This document shows positions 8,358-17,847 of a stretch of DNA of 64,000 nucleotides, piece by piece. The position numbers and the translations under genes were made by a program. The DNA comes from Erythrobacter sp. (lineage in GTDB: Bacteria > Pseudomonadota > Alphaproteobacteria > Sphingomonadales > Sphingomonadaceae). Position 1 is the first letter of the stretch. Each line of letters starts with the position of its first letter. Location: assembly GCA_009993635.1 (NCBI GenBank), contig JAACTC010000006.1, positions 62,001 through 126,000 on the forward strand. The letters run 5' to 3'. The notes under the pieces were generated by a model, which searched no databases, was not told where the DNA came from, and saw only the letters and a program-made list of their open reading frames with translations.

Positions 8358-8930
8358 TCAGGCCGCGACGCGCAGCTTCTTCAGCTTCTTGAGCGCCATG
8401 TTGCGCTTCAGGCGGCTGAGGTGGTCGATGAACAGGATGCCTTCGAGGTGGTCCATCTCGTGCTGGATGCAGGTGGCCATCAGCCCCTCCAGCGCCTCGG
8501 TATGCTCGTTCCCGTCGATGTCCTTCCAGCGGACCGTGCAGGTCGCGGGACGATCGACGTCGGCATAGATCTCGGGGACGGAGAGGCAGCCTTCCTGATA
8601 GGTCATCAGCTCCTCGTTCGGGTCGAGGATTTCGGGGTTGATGAACACCCGCGGCTCTTTCTTCGTCGCCGGATGCGTGTGCTTGTGCCCGTCGTGGTCG
8701 CACTCGACCGGCTCTGCGTCCGGGTCTTCGGGCTGCAGGTCGATCACGAGGATGCGCTTGGGCACGCCCACCTGAATCGCCGCAAGCCCGATGCCATTTG
8801 CGGCATACATCGTTTCGAACATGTCATCGATCAGCACGCGCAGATCGTCGTCGAACTCGTCGGCAGCGACGGGTTCGGACACGGTTTTCAGCCGGGGGTC
8901 CGGCACTTCAAGGATTTCGCGGATAGCCAT
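8358..8930 (-). CDS. def: Peptide deformylase
   Basis: Removes the formyl group from the N-terminal methionine of new proteins. All three motifs are present: motif 1 GIGLAAIQVG (46-55), motif 2 EGCLSVP (113-119) with the metal-binding cysteine, and motif 3 HEMDHLEGI with both metal histidines and the catalytic Glu. Compared with the usual enzyme there is an insertion at about residues 67-92, rich in Asp and His (CDHDGHKHTH), between motifs 1 and 2. Length 190 aa. Co-directional with recR upstream. Confidence 0.93.
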   Translation of the reverse strand: MAIREILEVPDPRLKTVSEPVAADEFDDDLRVLIDDMFETMYAANGIGLAAIQVGVPKRILVIDLQPEDPDAEPVECDHDGHKHTHPATKKEPRVFINPEILDPNEELMTYQEGCLSVPEIYADVDRPATCTVRWKDIDGNEHTEALEGLMATCIQHEMDHLEGILFIDHLSRLKRNMALKKLKKLRVAA

Positions 8931-8970
8931 GCGGCGTCAGATAAGCGGCGTTGCCTCCGCTATCAAGCGG

Positions 8971-9567
8971 TTAGCCGAGCGGACGTCTCGCCCTCAAGGC
9001 CTGGGCAAGCGTGCCCTCGTCGAGATAGTCCAGCTCGCCGCCCACCGGCAGGCCGTGCGCCAGCTGGGTGATGCGGACGGGGAAGTCCTCCAGTCGCTCG
9101 GCGAGGTAATGCGCGGTGGTCTGCCCTTCCAAGGTCGCGTTCATCGCCAGCACCACCTCGTCCACTCCCCCCGCTTCGACCCGCGCGAGCAGGCCGGGAA
9201 TCGCGAGATCTTCCGGGCGAACGCCGTCGAGTGCGGAAAGCCGCCCGCCGAGCACGTGATACGTGCCGGAAAACAGCTTCGCCCGGTCGAGCGCCCACAG
9301 GTCAGCCACATCCTCGACCACGCAAATCGACTTGCCGTCGCGCTTCGGATCGGAGCAGATGCCGCAGGGGTCGCGCGTGTCGACATTGCCGCAGATGCGG
9401 CACTCCTCGAGGCTGTCCTGCACCGCCAGCAGCGCATCGAGCAGCGCGGGCAGCGCGGTCTCGCGCTTCTTCACCAGATGCAGCACCGCACGCCGCGCCG
9501 AACGCGGGCCGAGGCCCGGGAGCCGCGCGAGTGCGGAACTCAATGCTTCGATTTCTTGCGATGCCAT
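8971..9567 (-). CDS. recR: Recombination mediator RecR
   Basis: Toprim-type protein that acts with RecO and RecF to load RecA on gapped DNA. An N-terminal helix-hairpin-helix region ([20 protein letters not shown]) precedes a zinc finger with C56, C59, C68 and C71 and a Toprim domain beginning [13 protein letters not shown]. The start at 9567 gives 198 aa, the family norm; the frame stays open for 650 bp upstream but that part runs through the repeat and fmt and is not coding. Divergent from fmt. Confidence 0.93.
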   Translation of the reverse strand: MASQEIEALSSALARLPGLGPRSARRAVLHLVKKRETALPALLDALLAVQDSLEECRICGNVDTRDPCGICSDPKRDGKSICVVEDVADLWALDRAKLFSGTYHVLGGRLSALDGVRPEDLAIPGLLARVEAGGVDEVVLAMNATLEGQTTAHYLAERLEDFPVRITQLAHGLPVGGELDYLDEGTLAQALRARRPLG

Positions 9568-9610
9568 AGGGGCACAGATAGGGGTGCAATCGAGACCTGA
9601 GAACCCAAAA

Positions 9611-9707
9611 CTCCTCCCCCTCAAGGGGGAGGTCGGGTGGGGGTGTTCGACGCCCGATGTCGAGCGTCGCACACCCACCCCCAACCCCTCCCTCAAGGGA
9701 GGGGAGA
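9611..9707. repeat. Composite G-rich palindromic repeat, copy 1
   Basis: Long imperfect inverted repeat. The left half has CTCCCCCTCAAGGGGGAG then GGGTGGGGGTGT, the right half has ACACCCACCCCCAACCCC then CTCCCTCAAGGGAG, and a small stem (CGACGC/GCGTCG) lies in the middle. The same composite unit recurs at 13299-13387. This copy fills the divergent space between recR and fmt and ends 10 bp before the fmt start, so it must sit in or beside both promoters and the fmt leader. Confidence 0.75.
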
Positions 9708-9717
9708 AGGAACAGAA

Positions 9718-10623
9718 ATGCGCATCGTCTTTATGGGAACGCCGGATTTCGCGGTGCCGACGCTGGAGGCGCTGGTCCATGCCGCGCATGAGGTGGTGTG
9801 CGTCTATACCCAGCCGCCGCGCAAGGCGGGGCGTGGCAAGAAGCTCCAGCCGACGCCCGTGCATCAGGCGGCGGAGCGTCTGGGGATCGAGGTGCGCCAC
9901 CCCGCCTCGCTCAAATCGCAGGAGGAGAAGGACGCCTTCGCCGCGCTGGAGGCCGATGTCGGCGTGGTTGCCGCTTACGGCCTGATCCTGCCGCAGGCGG
10001 TGCTCGATGCGCCGGTGCACGGCTGCCTCAACGTCCACGCCAGCATCCTGCCCCGGTGGAGAGGCGCCGCACCGATCCAGCGCGCGATTCTGGCGGGCGA
10101 TACGGGCACCGGGATCACGATCATGCAGATGGAGGCCGGGCTCGATACCGGGCCCATGCTCGCCACGGTGCGCACGCCCATCGACCGCAAGACCGCAGGC
10201 GACCTGACCGACGAGCTGGCGCACAAGGGCGCGCAGCTGATGGTCGGTACCCTGCGCGAACTTTCAAACCACAGGCCTGTCGCGCAAGATGACGAAGACG
10301 CCACCCACGCGCCCAAGATCGACAAGGCCGAGGCACGGCTCGACTGGACGCAGGATGCGAAGCAGGTCGAGCGCCAGGTGCGCGCCTTCAGCCCATGGCC
10401 CGGCGCGTTTTTCGAGCATGAAGGGGAGCGGGTGAAGGTCCTCACAGCAGAGATCGCGGAAGGGTCGGGCGCGCCAGGCACCGTGCTAGACGATGCGCTT
10501 ACCATTGCCTGCAAGACCGGCGCCCTGCGCCTCACCCGCGTGCAGCGCGCTGGCAAGCCTGCAATGGATACCGCGGACTTCCAGCGCGGCCGCGCGATCG
10601 AGACTGGCGCGCAACTCGGCTAA
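9718..10623 (+). CDS. fmt: Methionyl-tRNA formyltransferase
   Basis: Formylates initiator Met-tRNA using 10-formyl-THF. The catalytic set N105, H107 ([14 protein letters not shown]) and D143 is present, as is the N-terminal [14 protein letters not shown] start typical of the family; a C-terminal OB-fold-like domain spans about residues 205-300. 301 aa is normal. An AAGGAA ribosome site stands just before the ATG at 9718, at the edge of the repeat unit. Functionally paired with def, here on the opposite strand and separated by recR. Confidence 0.95.
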   Translation: MRIVFMGTPDFAVPTLEALVHAAHEVVCVYTQPPRKAGRGKKLQPTPVHQAAERLGIEVRHPASLKSQEEKDAFAALEADVGVVAAYGLILPQAVLDAPVHGCLNVHASILPRWRGAAPIQRAILAGDTGTGITIMQMEAGLDTGPMLATVRTPIDRKTAGDLTDELAHKGAQLMVGTLRELSNHRPVAQDDEDATHAPKIDKAEARLDWTQDAKQVERQVRAFSPWPGAFFEHEGERVKVLTAEIAEGSGAPGTVLDDALTIACKTGALRLTRVQRAGKPAMDTADFQRGRAIETGAQLG

Positions 10624-10753
10624 TGTTCGCCTGCGCGGTATTTGGCGGCATAGGGCGGCCTCAACATGACAATGCCCGTTAGGCCCGTCGTGCGCGATTG
10701 ACTTCGTCCTGCGATCTGGAATCGTCGGCCCCGGCGGACAGGGGAGACGTGGC

Positions 10754-11236
10754 ATGAGACACTTGGCAGCAATCGCTTTGGCAACGGGCCTTGCGCTGAC
10801 CGGATGCGGCGCGAGCCAGCCTGGCGAGGCGTCTGGCGACAGCTCGCAGACGATCTCCTCTGCTGCCCCGGCCGACCTTTCGGACGGGTTGATCACCTGC
10901 ACGATGCCCGGTTTCGACGGCAAGAGCGGCCTCACCACCACCGAGCGGTTCGTCCTGATCGGGGGCAGTGTGAAACGCTACTCCCAGTTCAACAACCAGG
11001 CCTTCGACCTGTGCGAGGCGGGGCAGGACAAGTGCGCGCTGGGGATCGAAAACGGCGTGGTCCGGATGGACTGGACCAGCCAGGGCGGCACGCGTTCGCG
11101 TTACGATGTCGATCTCGGCACGCTCGACATCGCCGCCTACAGGACCGATCCGGGCGGTACGGAGCGATCGGTCGGCTTTGCGCCTGGCAGCAAATGCGTG
11201 CGCGAACCACTGCCCGATGGTCTTGAGGTCCTCTGA
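10754..11236 (+). CDS. Hypothetical lipoprotein
   Basis: 160 aa with a clear lipoprotein signal: MRHLAAIALATGLALTGC, lipobox cysteine C18. The mature part starts with a Ser/Ala/Gly-rich linker (to about residue 45) and then a compact domain with four further cysteines, probably two disulfides if the protein is periplasmic. I do not recognise the family. A GGGGAGA ribosome site lies upstream of the ATG. It lies between fmt and truA without obvious functional link. Confidence 0.6.
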   Translation: MRHLAAIALATGLALTGCGASQPGEASGDSSQTISSAAPADLSDGLITCTMPGFDGKSGLTTTERFVLIGGSVKRYSQFNNQAFDLCEAGQDKCALGIENGVVRMDWTSQGGTRSRYDVDLGTLDIAAYRTDPGGTERSVGFAPGSKCVREPLPDGLEVL

Positions 11237-11323
11237 CGCCCCGGCCAATCGAACACCCGGTCTCGCATCGACCCGACACGATGACGGGTTGCCTCGCGGC
11301 GATCCTTCCCTAGCAGGGGCCGC

Positions 11324-12088
11324 ATGGCCCTCACCCGCTACGCCCTGACGCTCGAATTCGACGGCACCCCCTTCTTCGGCCTGCAACGCCAGAAGGACGG
11401 GCCGAGCGTGCAGCAGGCGGTCGAGGAGGCGATTTACGGCGTCACCGGGCAGGAGGTGACGCTGCACAGCGCAGGCCGCACCGATACCGGGGTCCACGCG
11501 ATCGCCATGCGCAGCCACTTCGATGTCGAAAGCAAGCTGACCCCGTTTCGCATGGGCGAGGCGATCAACGCGCATCTGCGCCCTGCTCCCATCGCGGTGA
11601 CGACATGCGAGGCGGTGCCAGAGGACTGGCACGCGCGTTTCAGCTGCATCGGGCGCCGCTATCTCTACCGCATCGTCAACCGCCGGGCCCCGCTGACGCT
11701 GGAGAAGAATCGCGCGTGGCTGATCGCGCAGGATTGCGATGCAGAGGCGATGCACCGCGCGGCGCAGAGCCTCGTCGGCCATCACGACTTCACCACCTTC
11801 CGCTCTGCCCATTGCCAGGCGGCGAGCCCGGTCAAGACGCTCGACCGGCTGGATGTGGAACGAGCGGGCGAGGAAATCCACGTCCACGTCGCCGCGCGCA
11901 GTTTCCTGCACCATCAGGTGCGCAGCATGGTTGGCTGCCTCGCTCTGGTCGGCCTTGGCCGATGGAACGAGAGCCGCATTGCGGAGGTTCTGGAAGCGAA
12001 GGACCGACAGGAACTGGGGCTCAACGCGCCATCGCACGGGCTCTATTTCGTCGAGGCGATTTATCCGGACGACCAACACGCCGAATGA
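11324..12088 (+). CDS. truA: tRNA pseudouridine(38-40) synthase TruA
   Basis: Makes pseudouridine at positions 38-40 of the tRNA anticodon stem-loop. The catalytic aspartate is D54 in [11 protein letters not shown], and the second-half motif [14 protein letters not shown] near residue 195 is also present. 254 aa is usual. A fmt-truA order is common in this group; here one lipoprotein gene separates them. Confidence 0.95.
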   Translation: MALTRYALTLEFDGTPFFGLQRQKDGPSVQQAVEEAIYGVTGQEVTLHSAGRTDTGVHAIAMRSHFDVESKLTPFRMGEAINAHLRPAPIAVTTCEAVPEDWHARFSCIGRRYLYRIVNRRAPLTLEKNRAWLIAQDCDAEAMHRAAQSLVGHHDFTTFRSAHCQAASPVKTLDRLDVERAGEEIHVHVAARSFLHHQVRSMVGCLALVGLGRWNESRIAEVLEAKDRQELGLNAPSHGLYFVEAIYPDDQHAE

Positions 12089-12099
12089 GCATTGCGATT

Positions 12100-12118
12100 A
12101 GGTTGCAAACTGCAACCT
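12100..12118. promoter_or_regulatory. Palindromic operator candidate upstream of the dehydrogenase gene
   Basis: A perfect 8-bp inverted repeat with 3-bp spacer: AGGTTGCA-AAC-TGCAACCT. It lies 55 bp before the start of the zinc-type dehydrogenase, between truA and that gene. A possible promoter overlaps it (-35-like TTGCAA at 12104-12109, -10-like TAGGTC at 12125-12130, spacing 15, short). Symmetric TTGCA/TGCAA sites of this size are typical of winged-helix repressors such as MarR or HxlR proteins; no such regulator gene is adjacent. Confidence 0.5.
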
Positions 12119-12173
12119 CAGTGCTAGGTCGGCCCGCAGAACGAATACGCAGAACAATAAGGAGAGCGACCCC

Positions 12174-13286
12174 ATGACCACCACCGGCAAACAGATTTTC
12201 ACTACGCTTGAAAGCGATGGCACGCTGACCGTCGAAATCGCGACCAGCGAATTTCCCGAGCCCAAGGGCAATCAGGTGCTGGTCCGGATGGAAGCCGCGC
12301 CGATCAACCCGAGCGACCTTGCCCTGCTGCTCGGCCCGGCGGACCTTGAGAACGCGGACTATTCCGAAGGCAAGATCGTCGCCAAGATGCCCGAGCCGTT
12401 CAACTCCGGCGCGAAGGGCCGCCACGGCCAGCGCCTGCCGGTCGGCAACGAAGGCGCGGGCGAAGTGATCGCCACGGGCGACGGCGACATGGCCAAGGCG
12501 CTGATGGGCAAGCGCGTCGCCTGCGTCCCCGGCACCGCCTACGCCGAATACGCCATCGCCGATGCCAGCATGTGCCTGCCGCTCGGCGATGTCTCGTCGA
12601 AGGATGGCGCGTCCGCCTTCGTCAATCCGATGACCGCGCTCGGCTTCGTCGAGACCGCGAAGATGGAAGGCGCCAAGGCGATCCTGCACACCGCCGCCGC
12701 TTCCAACCTCGGCCAGATGCTCGTGCGTATCTGCCAGGAAGACAACATGCCGCTGGTCAACATCGTGCGCCGACAGGAACAGGTCGATATCCTGAAAGGG
12801 ATCGGTGCGAAGCACATCGTCAACTCGTCGGACGACGATTTCATGGATCAGCTGCGCGGCGCGATCGACGAGACCGACGCCTTTTTCGGCTTCGACCCCA
12901 TCGGTGGCGGCAAGATGGTCGACCACTGCTTCAAGGCGATGGAGCAGGTCGCGGTATCCAAGATGACCGAATACAACCGCTACGGATCGAACCAGCAGAA
13001 GAAGATGTACATCTACGGCCGGCTGGATCTTGGCGCGACCGTGCTGAGCCCCTCCTACGGCTTCGGCTGGGCGCTATCGGGCTGGCTGCTGACGCCGTTC
13101 CTTCAGAGTGCGGGCATGGAAACCGTGATGAAGATGCGCAAGCGCGTGGTCGAAAACATCACCACCACTTTCAAGAGCGATTACGCCAAGACGGTGACTC
13201 TGGAAGGCATGCTGGAGAAGGACGCGGTGTTGCAATATCGCCAGATGCGCACGGGCGAGAAATACCTCGTAACTCCGCACGGATAA
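12174..13286 (+). CDS. Zinc-type alcohol dehydrogenase / quinone oxidoreductase-like protein
   Basis: Medium-chain dehydrogenase/reductase-like protein of 370 aa. The N-terminal GroES-like part holds VLVRMEAAPINPSDLALL and VGNEGAGEVIATG; the Rossmann part holds AILHTAAASNLGQMLVRIC. I see no catalytic zinc cysteine set, so it is more like the NADPH quinone oxidoreductase branch than a true alcohol dehydrogenase. An AAGGAGAG ribosome site stands about 8 bp before the ATG. Substrate unknown. A palindromic operator candidate upstream suggests repressor control. Confidence 0.78.
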   Translation: MTTTGKQIFTTLESDGTLTVEIATSEFPEPKGNQVLVRMEAAPINPSDLALLLGPADLENADYSEGKIVAKMPEPFNSGAKGRHGQRLPVGNEGAGEVIATGDGDMAKALMGKRVACVPGTAYAEYAIADASMCLPLGDVSSKDGASAFVNPMTALGFVETAKMEGAKAILHTAAASNLGQMLVRICQEDNMPLVNIVRRQEQVDILKGIGAKHIVNSSDDDFMDQLRGAIDETDAFFGFDPIGGGKMVDHCFKAMEQVAVSKMTEYNRYGSNQQKKMYIYGRLDLGATVLSPSYGFGWALSGWLLTPFLQSAGMETVMKMRKRVVENITTTFKSDYAKTVTLEGMLEKDAVLQYRQMRTGEKYLVTPHG

Positions 13287-13298
13287 TCCACCTCACAC

Positions 13299-13387
13299 TC
13301 CTCCCCCTTGAGGGGGAGCTGGGTGGGGGTGTGCCACACCGATGGCCTGGAACCCCCACCCCAACCCCCTCTCCCAAGGAAAGGGGG
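13299..13387. repeat. Composite G-rich palindromic repeat, copy 2
   Basis: Second copy of the unit seen at 9611-9707: CTCCCCCTTGAGGGGGAG, GGGTGGGGGTGTG, a divergent centre, then CCCCCACCCCAACCCCC and CTCCCAAGGAAAGGGGG (right stem less perfect). It lies between the converging dehydrogenase and asparaginase genes, where it could fold in either transcript. Confidence 0.72.
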
Positions 13388-13393
13388 CTAAAC

Positions 13394-14371
13394 CTACCGC
13401 TCGTCGAAGTACCGCTGCGCCTCGGCCGGATCGGTAATCCCGTTGGCGATCAGCAGCGCGGTGAGCACCCGCGCCTTGGGCACGCCCAGTGCGCGCGCGG
13501 CAACGAATCCGTCGGCGTCGTCCGTTGGCAGACGATCGACCAGCCCCTCGTCCGTGCGGCTCGCGCGCACCACCAGCGCGCCGCGCCGGGCATGTTCCAG
13601 CAGCAGCAGCCGCACGGGTTCGGGCATATTGCCCTCCCCCAATCCGGACACGACAATGCCCTGCGGCTTGTGCGCAAGCTGCCGCGCCGCCGCCGCTGCG
13701 CTCATCCCGGCGTAGATTGCAAGGATCGGTACCTCGGGCAGCGGCAGGAACTTGAGCCGCGCGGCATCTTCCGTGCGCCATGGCGCGCCGAACCAGTCGA
13801 GCCGGGAAGGCGTCACGATGGCGACCGATTCCCGGGGGAATCCGCGAAACGCCTCGGTCGCGCGGGTTTTCGCCTTGCGGACATCGCGCGCCGAGTGGAC
13901 CCGGTCGCCCATCACCACCAGCACGCCGCGCCCGGCCGCATCCCCGTCGCCCGCTACCCGCGCGGCATTGGCGAAGTTGCGCATTCCGTCATAGCCCACC
14001 GCATCGGTCGGCCGCATGGCCCCCACCAGCACCACCGGCTTGGTCGCCGGCAGCGTCAGATCCAGCAGGAACGCGGTTTCCTCGGCGGTATCGGTGCCGT
14101 GGGTGACGATGATCGAATCGACGGCGTCATCGCGCATGGCGCGGTCGATTTCGCTGTGAAGCCGCGACCAGATGGAGGCATCAATGTCTTCGGAGCCGAT
14201 ATTGGCGATCTGCCGTCCGGTGAATTGTGCCGCAATGCCCAGCGCGCGCGCCTGATCGAGGTAATATTCGATCCCCACCTGCCCGGGGCGGTAATCGTGC
14301 CGCATGGCGTCGCCCGCCTGCCCGGCGATGGTGCCGCCAGTGGCGAGAACGAGGATGCGCGGATCGGCCAT
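13394..14371 (-). CDS. L-asparaginase
   Basis: Hydrolyses asparagine to aspartate and ammonia (asparaginase/glutaminase family). Both catalytic threonine regions are present: T12 in ATGGTIAG and the THGTDTAEET motif with Thr and Asp. The start at 14371 (MADPRILVL) gives 325 aa without a signal peptide, so a cytoplasmic enzyme is expected; upstream in-frame codons add residues unlike the family. Encoded opposite to the tRNA-Val gene. Confidence 0.88.
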   Translation of the reverse strand: MADPRILVLATGGTIAGQAGDAMRHDYRPGQVGIEYYLDQARALGIAAQFTGRQIANIGSEDIDASIWSRLHSEIDRAMRDDAVDSIIVTHGTDTAEETAFLLDLTLPATKPVVLVGAMRPTDAVGYDGMRNFANAARVAGDGDAAGRGVLVVMGDRVHSARDVRKAKTRATEAFRGFPRESVAIVTPSRLDWFGAPWRTEDAARLKFLPLPEVPILAIYAGMSAAAAARQLAHKPQGIVVSGLGEGNMPEPVRLLLLEHARRGALVVRASRTDEGLVDRLPTDDADGFVAARALGVPKARVLTALLIANGITDPAEAQRYFDER

Positions 14372-14407
14372 TGTCACGCCACCTAACGCCCCCCAGCACG
14401 CTTTCAA

Positions 14408-14435
14408 TTGATTTTGAAACTTTGCACGCTAGATA
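14408..14435 (+). promoter_or_regulatory. Probable promoter of tRNA-Val
   Basis: A -35-like TTGATT (14408-14413) and -10-like TAGATA (14430-14435) are separated by 16 bp, followed by a GC-rich start region (GCGGCCC), as often found at growth-controlled tRNA promoters. The tRNA begins 21 bp after the -10. By-eye match only. Confidence 0.42.
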
Positions 14436-14456
14436 GCGGCCCTCCCGCATGGATAC

Positions 14457-14532
<76 letters not shown>

Positions 14533-14597
14533 TGCCCCCATTACCTACCGCACCTGACCGCTTGCGCGCCGCGCGGCAACGCGGCACGTGCCTGCCG

Positions 14598-15827
14598 ATG
14601 ACCCCGCTCGACATCGCCATCGCAGGGTGCGGCCCGGCCGGGCTGGCGGCCGCTCTGCTGCTGCACCGGCAGGGGCATCGCGTCACCCTGTTCGACCGGT
14701 TCGACCGGCCGCAACCGATCGGGTCGGGCCTGATGATCCAGCCAAGCGGGCTGGCGGTGCTCGATGCACTGGGGGTGGCCTCTGACATCGTCGCCCACGG
14801 CGCACCGATCCGCGCGCTGCACGGCCTCAATCACCAGGGCGAGAATGCGCTCGATGCGCGCTACATGGATCTGGGCGTTGAGGGCGCTTGTGGCATCGGC
14901 ATCCACCGCGGGAGCCTGTTTTCCGTTCTGTACGACGCCGTGATCGGCGAACGGATCGACATCGAGACAGGCTTTGCGGTTGCAGGCAGCGATCTGGCCA
15001 AAGGCGGGCGCACGTTGTCATCCACTGACGGGCGCAGCACGCCCGCATTCGATGTGGTGATCGACGCACTCGGCACCTCCACACCGCTCGCCCCGCCATG
15101 CGGTGAATGGCTAGCCTTCGGCGCGCTATGGGCCACGCTGGACTGGCCCGCACATGGCCCGTTCGACGAAGGACTTCTCCAGCAAAGGTATGTGCACGCG
15201 AACCGGATGGCTGGCGTCTTGCCGACGGGCGTTCGGGCGGGAGGCAAGCGGCCCGAAATAGCCTTTTTCTGGTCGCTCAAGGCGGCAGAGTACGAAGCCT
15301 GGCGCAATGCGGGGCTCGATGCGTGGAAAGCCGAGGTATGTGCCCTGTGGCCGGAATGCGAAGGCCTGCTGTCGGGCATCGCGCATGCCGGCGACCTCAC
15401 CTTCGCCCGCTATGCCCATCGGCGCGTATCCGACCCGGTCGTCGAACGGATGATCCACATCGGCGATGCGTGGCATTCGGCCAGCCCGCAGCTGGGCCAG
15501 GGCGCCAACATGGCGCTGCTCGATGCCTTTGCAGTAGCGCGCGGGATTGCGCATGGCGACGGCGTGCAGGGCGGACTGGCTCACGCTGCCAGCTTGCGAT
15601 CACTGCATGTCCGCCTGTACCAGACGCTGACCTGGGCGGCGACGCCGCTCTATCAGTCGGACCGCCTGCGGTATCCGGTGCTGCGTGATCTGCTGCTGGC
15701 ACCGTTGGGGCGCGTCTGGCCCGGGCCGGGGATACAGGCGCGGCTCGTGGCAGGGCTGGTCGGCAATCCGTTGCAACCGCTGGGTCTCGACCTGCCAGAC
15801 TATCCGGCACTGACCGGGCGGGCGTGA
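14598..15827 (+). CDS. FAD-dependent monooxygenase, UbiH/PHBH-type
   Basis: Flavin monooxygenase of the FAD_binding_3 class. The ADP-binding motif is at the N-terminus (IAIAGCGPAGLAAALLLHRQG) and the second FAD motif is GDAWHSASPQLGQGANMALLDA. The start is taken at 14598 because residues encoded upstream lie in the tRNA-Val gene; this gives 409 aa. A C-terminal hydrophobic region (about 340-400) may touch the membrane. Substrate unknown; it is not in a ubiquinone gene cluster. Confidence 0.82.
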   Translation: MTPLDIAIAGCGPAGLAAALLLHRQGHRVTLFDRFDRPQPIGSGLMIQPSGLAVLDALGVASDIVAHGAPIRALHGLNHQGENALDARYMDLGVEGACGIGIHRGSLFSVLYDAVIGERIDIETGFAVAGSDLAKGGRTLSSTDGRSTPAFDVVIDALGTSTPLAPPCGEWLAFGALWATLDWPAHGPFDEGLLQQRYVHANRMAGVLPTGVRAGGKRPEIAFFWSLKAAEYEAWRNAGLDAWKAEVCALWPECEGLLSGIAHAGDLTFARYAHRRVSDPVVERMIHIGDAWHSASPQLGQGANMALLDAFAVARGIAHGDGVQGGLAHAASLRSLHVRLYQTLTWAATPLYQSDRLRYPVLRDLLLAPLGRVWPGPGIQARLVAGLVGNPLQPLGLDLPDYPALTGRA

Positions 15828-15843
15828 ATGTCGCACCGCGTGC

Positions 15844-16428
15844 TTATGGCAGTGCGGGCGTTTCGACCACGTCTTCGATGGCAGCAATCGCCTCGTCGCT
15901 CGACCAGTCGAACTCGCCGGTCACCCGCCAGACTTCCTTGCCGGTGCGATCGTACATCACGGTGGTGGGCAAGGTGCCCGCGCCAACCGCGTCGCCGAGC
16001 GAGAGCTGCGGATCGATCCAGGGCGGCAAACTGTTGATGTCGTTCTCTTCGAAAAACTGCGTGACCTTGGCCGGATCGCCCATGTCCTGGCTGATCGTGA
16101 CCACGTTCAGCTCGTCGCCGTAATCCGCCGCCAGCTTGTCGAGCAACGGCATTTCCTCGACGCAAGGCGCGCACCAGGTCGCCCAAAGGTTCATCAGCAC
16201 CGGCCGGCCCTGCAGCGCGCCGAGGTTGAGCACGGTGCCTTCCGGGTCGACCAGATTGGTGGCGGGCATCAGTTCGCCTGCAAATCGCCGGTCTATTTCG
16301 CCCGGCGCCGCAGGCTCGCCGACACCGGCGCTGGCTTCGCTCTCTTGCGGGGCATCCTGCGGCTCCCTATCGCACCCGCTCAGGATCAGTACGGTGGCGA
16401 GCGCAGACATTATGGCAAATCGGGACAC
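15844..16428 (-). CDS. TlpA-like thioredoxin lipoprotein
   Basis: Periplasm-facing thiol-disulfide protein. The redox motif is CxxC in [15 protein letters not shown] and the thioredoxin cis-proline region is [12 protein letters not shown]. With the GTG start at 16428 (GGAGGG ribosome site at 16433-16438) the protein begins [19 protein letters not shown], a lipoprotein signal with C19; an ATG at 16410 is the alternative. Length 194 aa. The start region overlaps the divergent argH start, so the promoters must lie inside each other's coding region. Likely role: reducing periplasmic disulfides or cytochrome thiols. Confidence 0.82.
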   Translation of the reverse strand: MSRFAIMSALATVLILSGCDREPQDAPQESEASAGVGEPAAPGEIDRRFAGELMPATNLVDPEGTVLNLGALQGRPVLMNLWATWCAPCVEEMPLLDKLAADYGDELNVVTISQDMGDPAKVTQFFEENDINSLPPWIDPQLSLGDAVGAGTLPTTVMYDRTGKEVWRVTGEFDWSSDEAIAAIEDVVETPALP

Positions 16429-17833
16429 GAAACCCTCCAGCAGCGGACGCGGCAACGCGATGTGGGGCGGCCGCTTCGCCGACGGGCCTAGTGCCATCAT
16501 GCGCGAAATCAATGCCTCGATCCCGTTCGACAAGGCTTTGTGGCGGCAGGACATCGCGGGCAGCCGCGCGCATGTCGCCATGCTGGCCGCGCAGGGCATC
16601 CTGAGTGGCGAGGATGCCAAGACCATAGACGAGGGCTTGCAGACCATCGCCGCCGAGTACGCGCGCGACGGCGTGCCCGAGGACTGGGATCTGGAAGATA
16701 TCCACATGACGGTTGAGGCGCGCCTGACCGAACTGATCGGCCCGGTCGCAGGACGATTGCACACCGCGCGCAGCCGCAACGATCAGGTCGCGACCGACTT
16801 CAAGCTATGGGTGCGCGAGGCGATCGACGAGCTCGACGCGGGCCTCGCCGCGCTGCAGACCGCGCTGGTGACCCGCGCCCAGCAGCACGCCGGCGACATC
16901 ATGCCCGGCTTCACCCACCTGCAGGCGGCGCAGCCGGTCACGCTCGGCCATCACCTGATGGCCTATTACGAGATGCTGCGGCGCGACCGTGCGCGTTTCG
17001 CATCGGCACGCGAGCGGCTGGACGAATGCCCGCTGGGCGCAGCCGCGCTGGCGGGTACCGGCTTCGATCTCGACCGCGAAGCAACCGCTCAGGCGCTGGG
17101 CTTTTCGCGACCCACCGCCAACAGCCTCGATACCGTGTCCGACCGCGACTTCGCGCTCGATTTCCTGCATGCCGCCAGTCTGGTCAGCATCCACCTGTCG
17201 CGGCTGGCCGAAGAAATCGTGATCTGGGCAAGCCAGCCCTTCGGCTTCATCCGCCTGCCGGACAGCCTTTCAACCGGCAGTTCGATCATGCCGCAAAAGA
17301 AGAACCCCGACGCGGCGGAGCTGGTGCGCGGGCACGCAGGGCGGATCATCGGCTGCGCCACCGCGCTCAGCATCACGATGAAGGGCCTGCCGCTGGCCTA
17401 TGCCAAGGACATGCAGGACGACAAACCGCCGGTGTTCGAAGCCTACGGCCTGCTCACCCTCTCCATCGCCGCGACCGAGGGGATGATCGCGGGCGCAGAT
17501 TTCGACACCGCGCGAATGCTGGAACTGGCGGGTACTGGGCACGCCACCGCGACCGATCTGGCCGACTGGCTGGTGCGCGAAGCGGGCGTGCCTTTCCGCG
17601 AAGCCCATCACATCACCGGTGCGGCAGTGGCACGCGCCGACGCGAAGGGCTGCGCGCTGGCCGATCTGACGCAGGAAGACCTTTCCGCGATCGATCCGCG
17701 CGTGACGCCAGAGGCGCTGACGCACCTCACGCTCGAAGGATCGGTTGCCTCGCGCCGCAGCTATGGCGGAACCGCACCCGATCGGGTACGCGAACAGGTG
17801 AAGGCCGCGCGTGACGCGCTGGGCCTCGATTGA
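16412..17833 (+). CDS. argH: Argininosuccinate lyase
   Basis: Last step of arginine synthesis: argininosuccinate to arginine and fumarate. The fumarase/lyase signature [12 protein letters not shown] with the catalytic serine loop is clear, as are [13 protein letters not shown] and [10 protein letters not shown] near the start. The ATG at 16412 gives 473 aa with a Ser-rich 16-residue leader; the ATG at 16460 (MWGGRF) gives 457 aa, closer to the family norm. Neither has a strong ribosome site. The 5' end overlaps the divergent TlpA-like gene by 17 bp if both longer starts are used. Confidence 0.93.
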   Translation: MANRDTKPSSSGRGNAMWGGRFADGPSAIMREINASIPFDKALWRQDIAGSRAHVAMLAAQGILSGEDAKTIDEGLQTIAAEYARDGVPEDWDLEDIHMTVEARLTELIGPVAGRLHTARSRNDQVATDFKLWVREAIDELDAGLAALQTALVTRAQQHAGDIMPGFTHLQAAQPVTLGHHLMAYYEMLRRDRARFASARERLDECPLGAAALAGTGFDLDREATAQALGFSRPTANSLDTVSDRDFALDFLHAASLVSIHLSRLAEEIVIWASQPFGFIRLPDSLSTGSSIMPQKKNPDAAELVRGHAGRIIGCATALSITMKGLPLAYAKDMQDDKPPVFEAYGLLTLSIAATEGMIAGADFDTARMLELAGTGHATATDLADWLVREAGVPFREAHHITGAAVARADAKGCALADLTQEDLSAIDPRVTPEALTHLTLEGSVASRRSYGGTAPDRVREQVKAARDALGLD

Positions 17834-17847
17834 CGATGCGAGAGACC

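Noticed and set aside
9568..10224. N-terminal extension of recR
   Set aside because: The frame is open through the repeat and fmt, but RecR is complete from 9567 and fmt is certain on the other strand.
12572..14386. Open frame of 604 codons on the plus strand
   Set aside because: Crosses the dehydrogenase, a repeat and the antisense of asparaginase; no homology-like motif.
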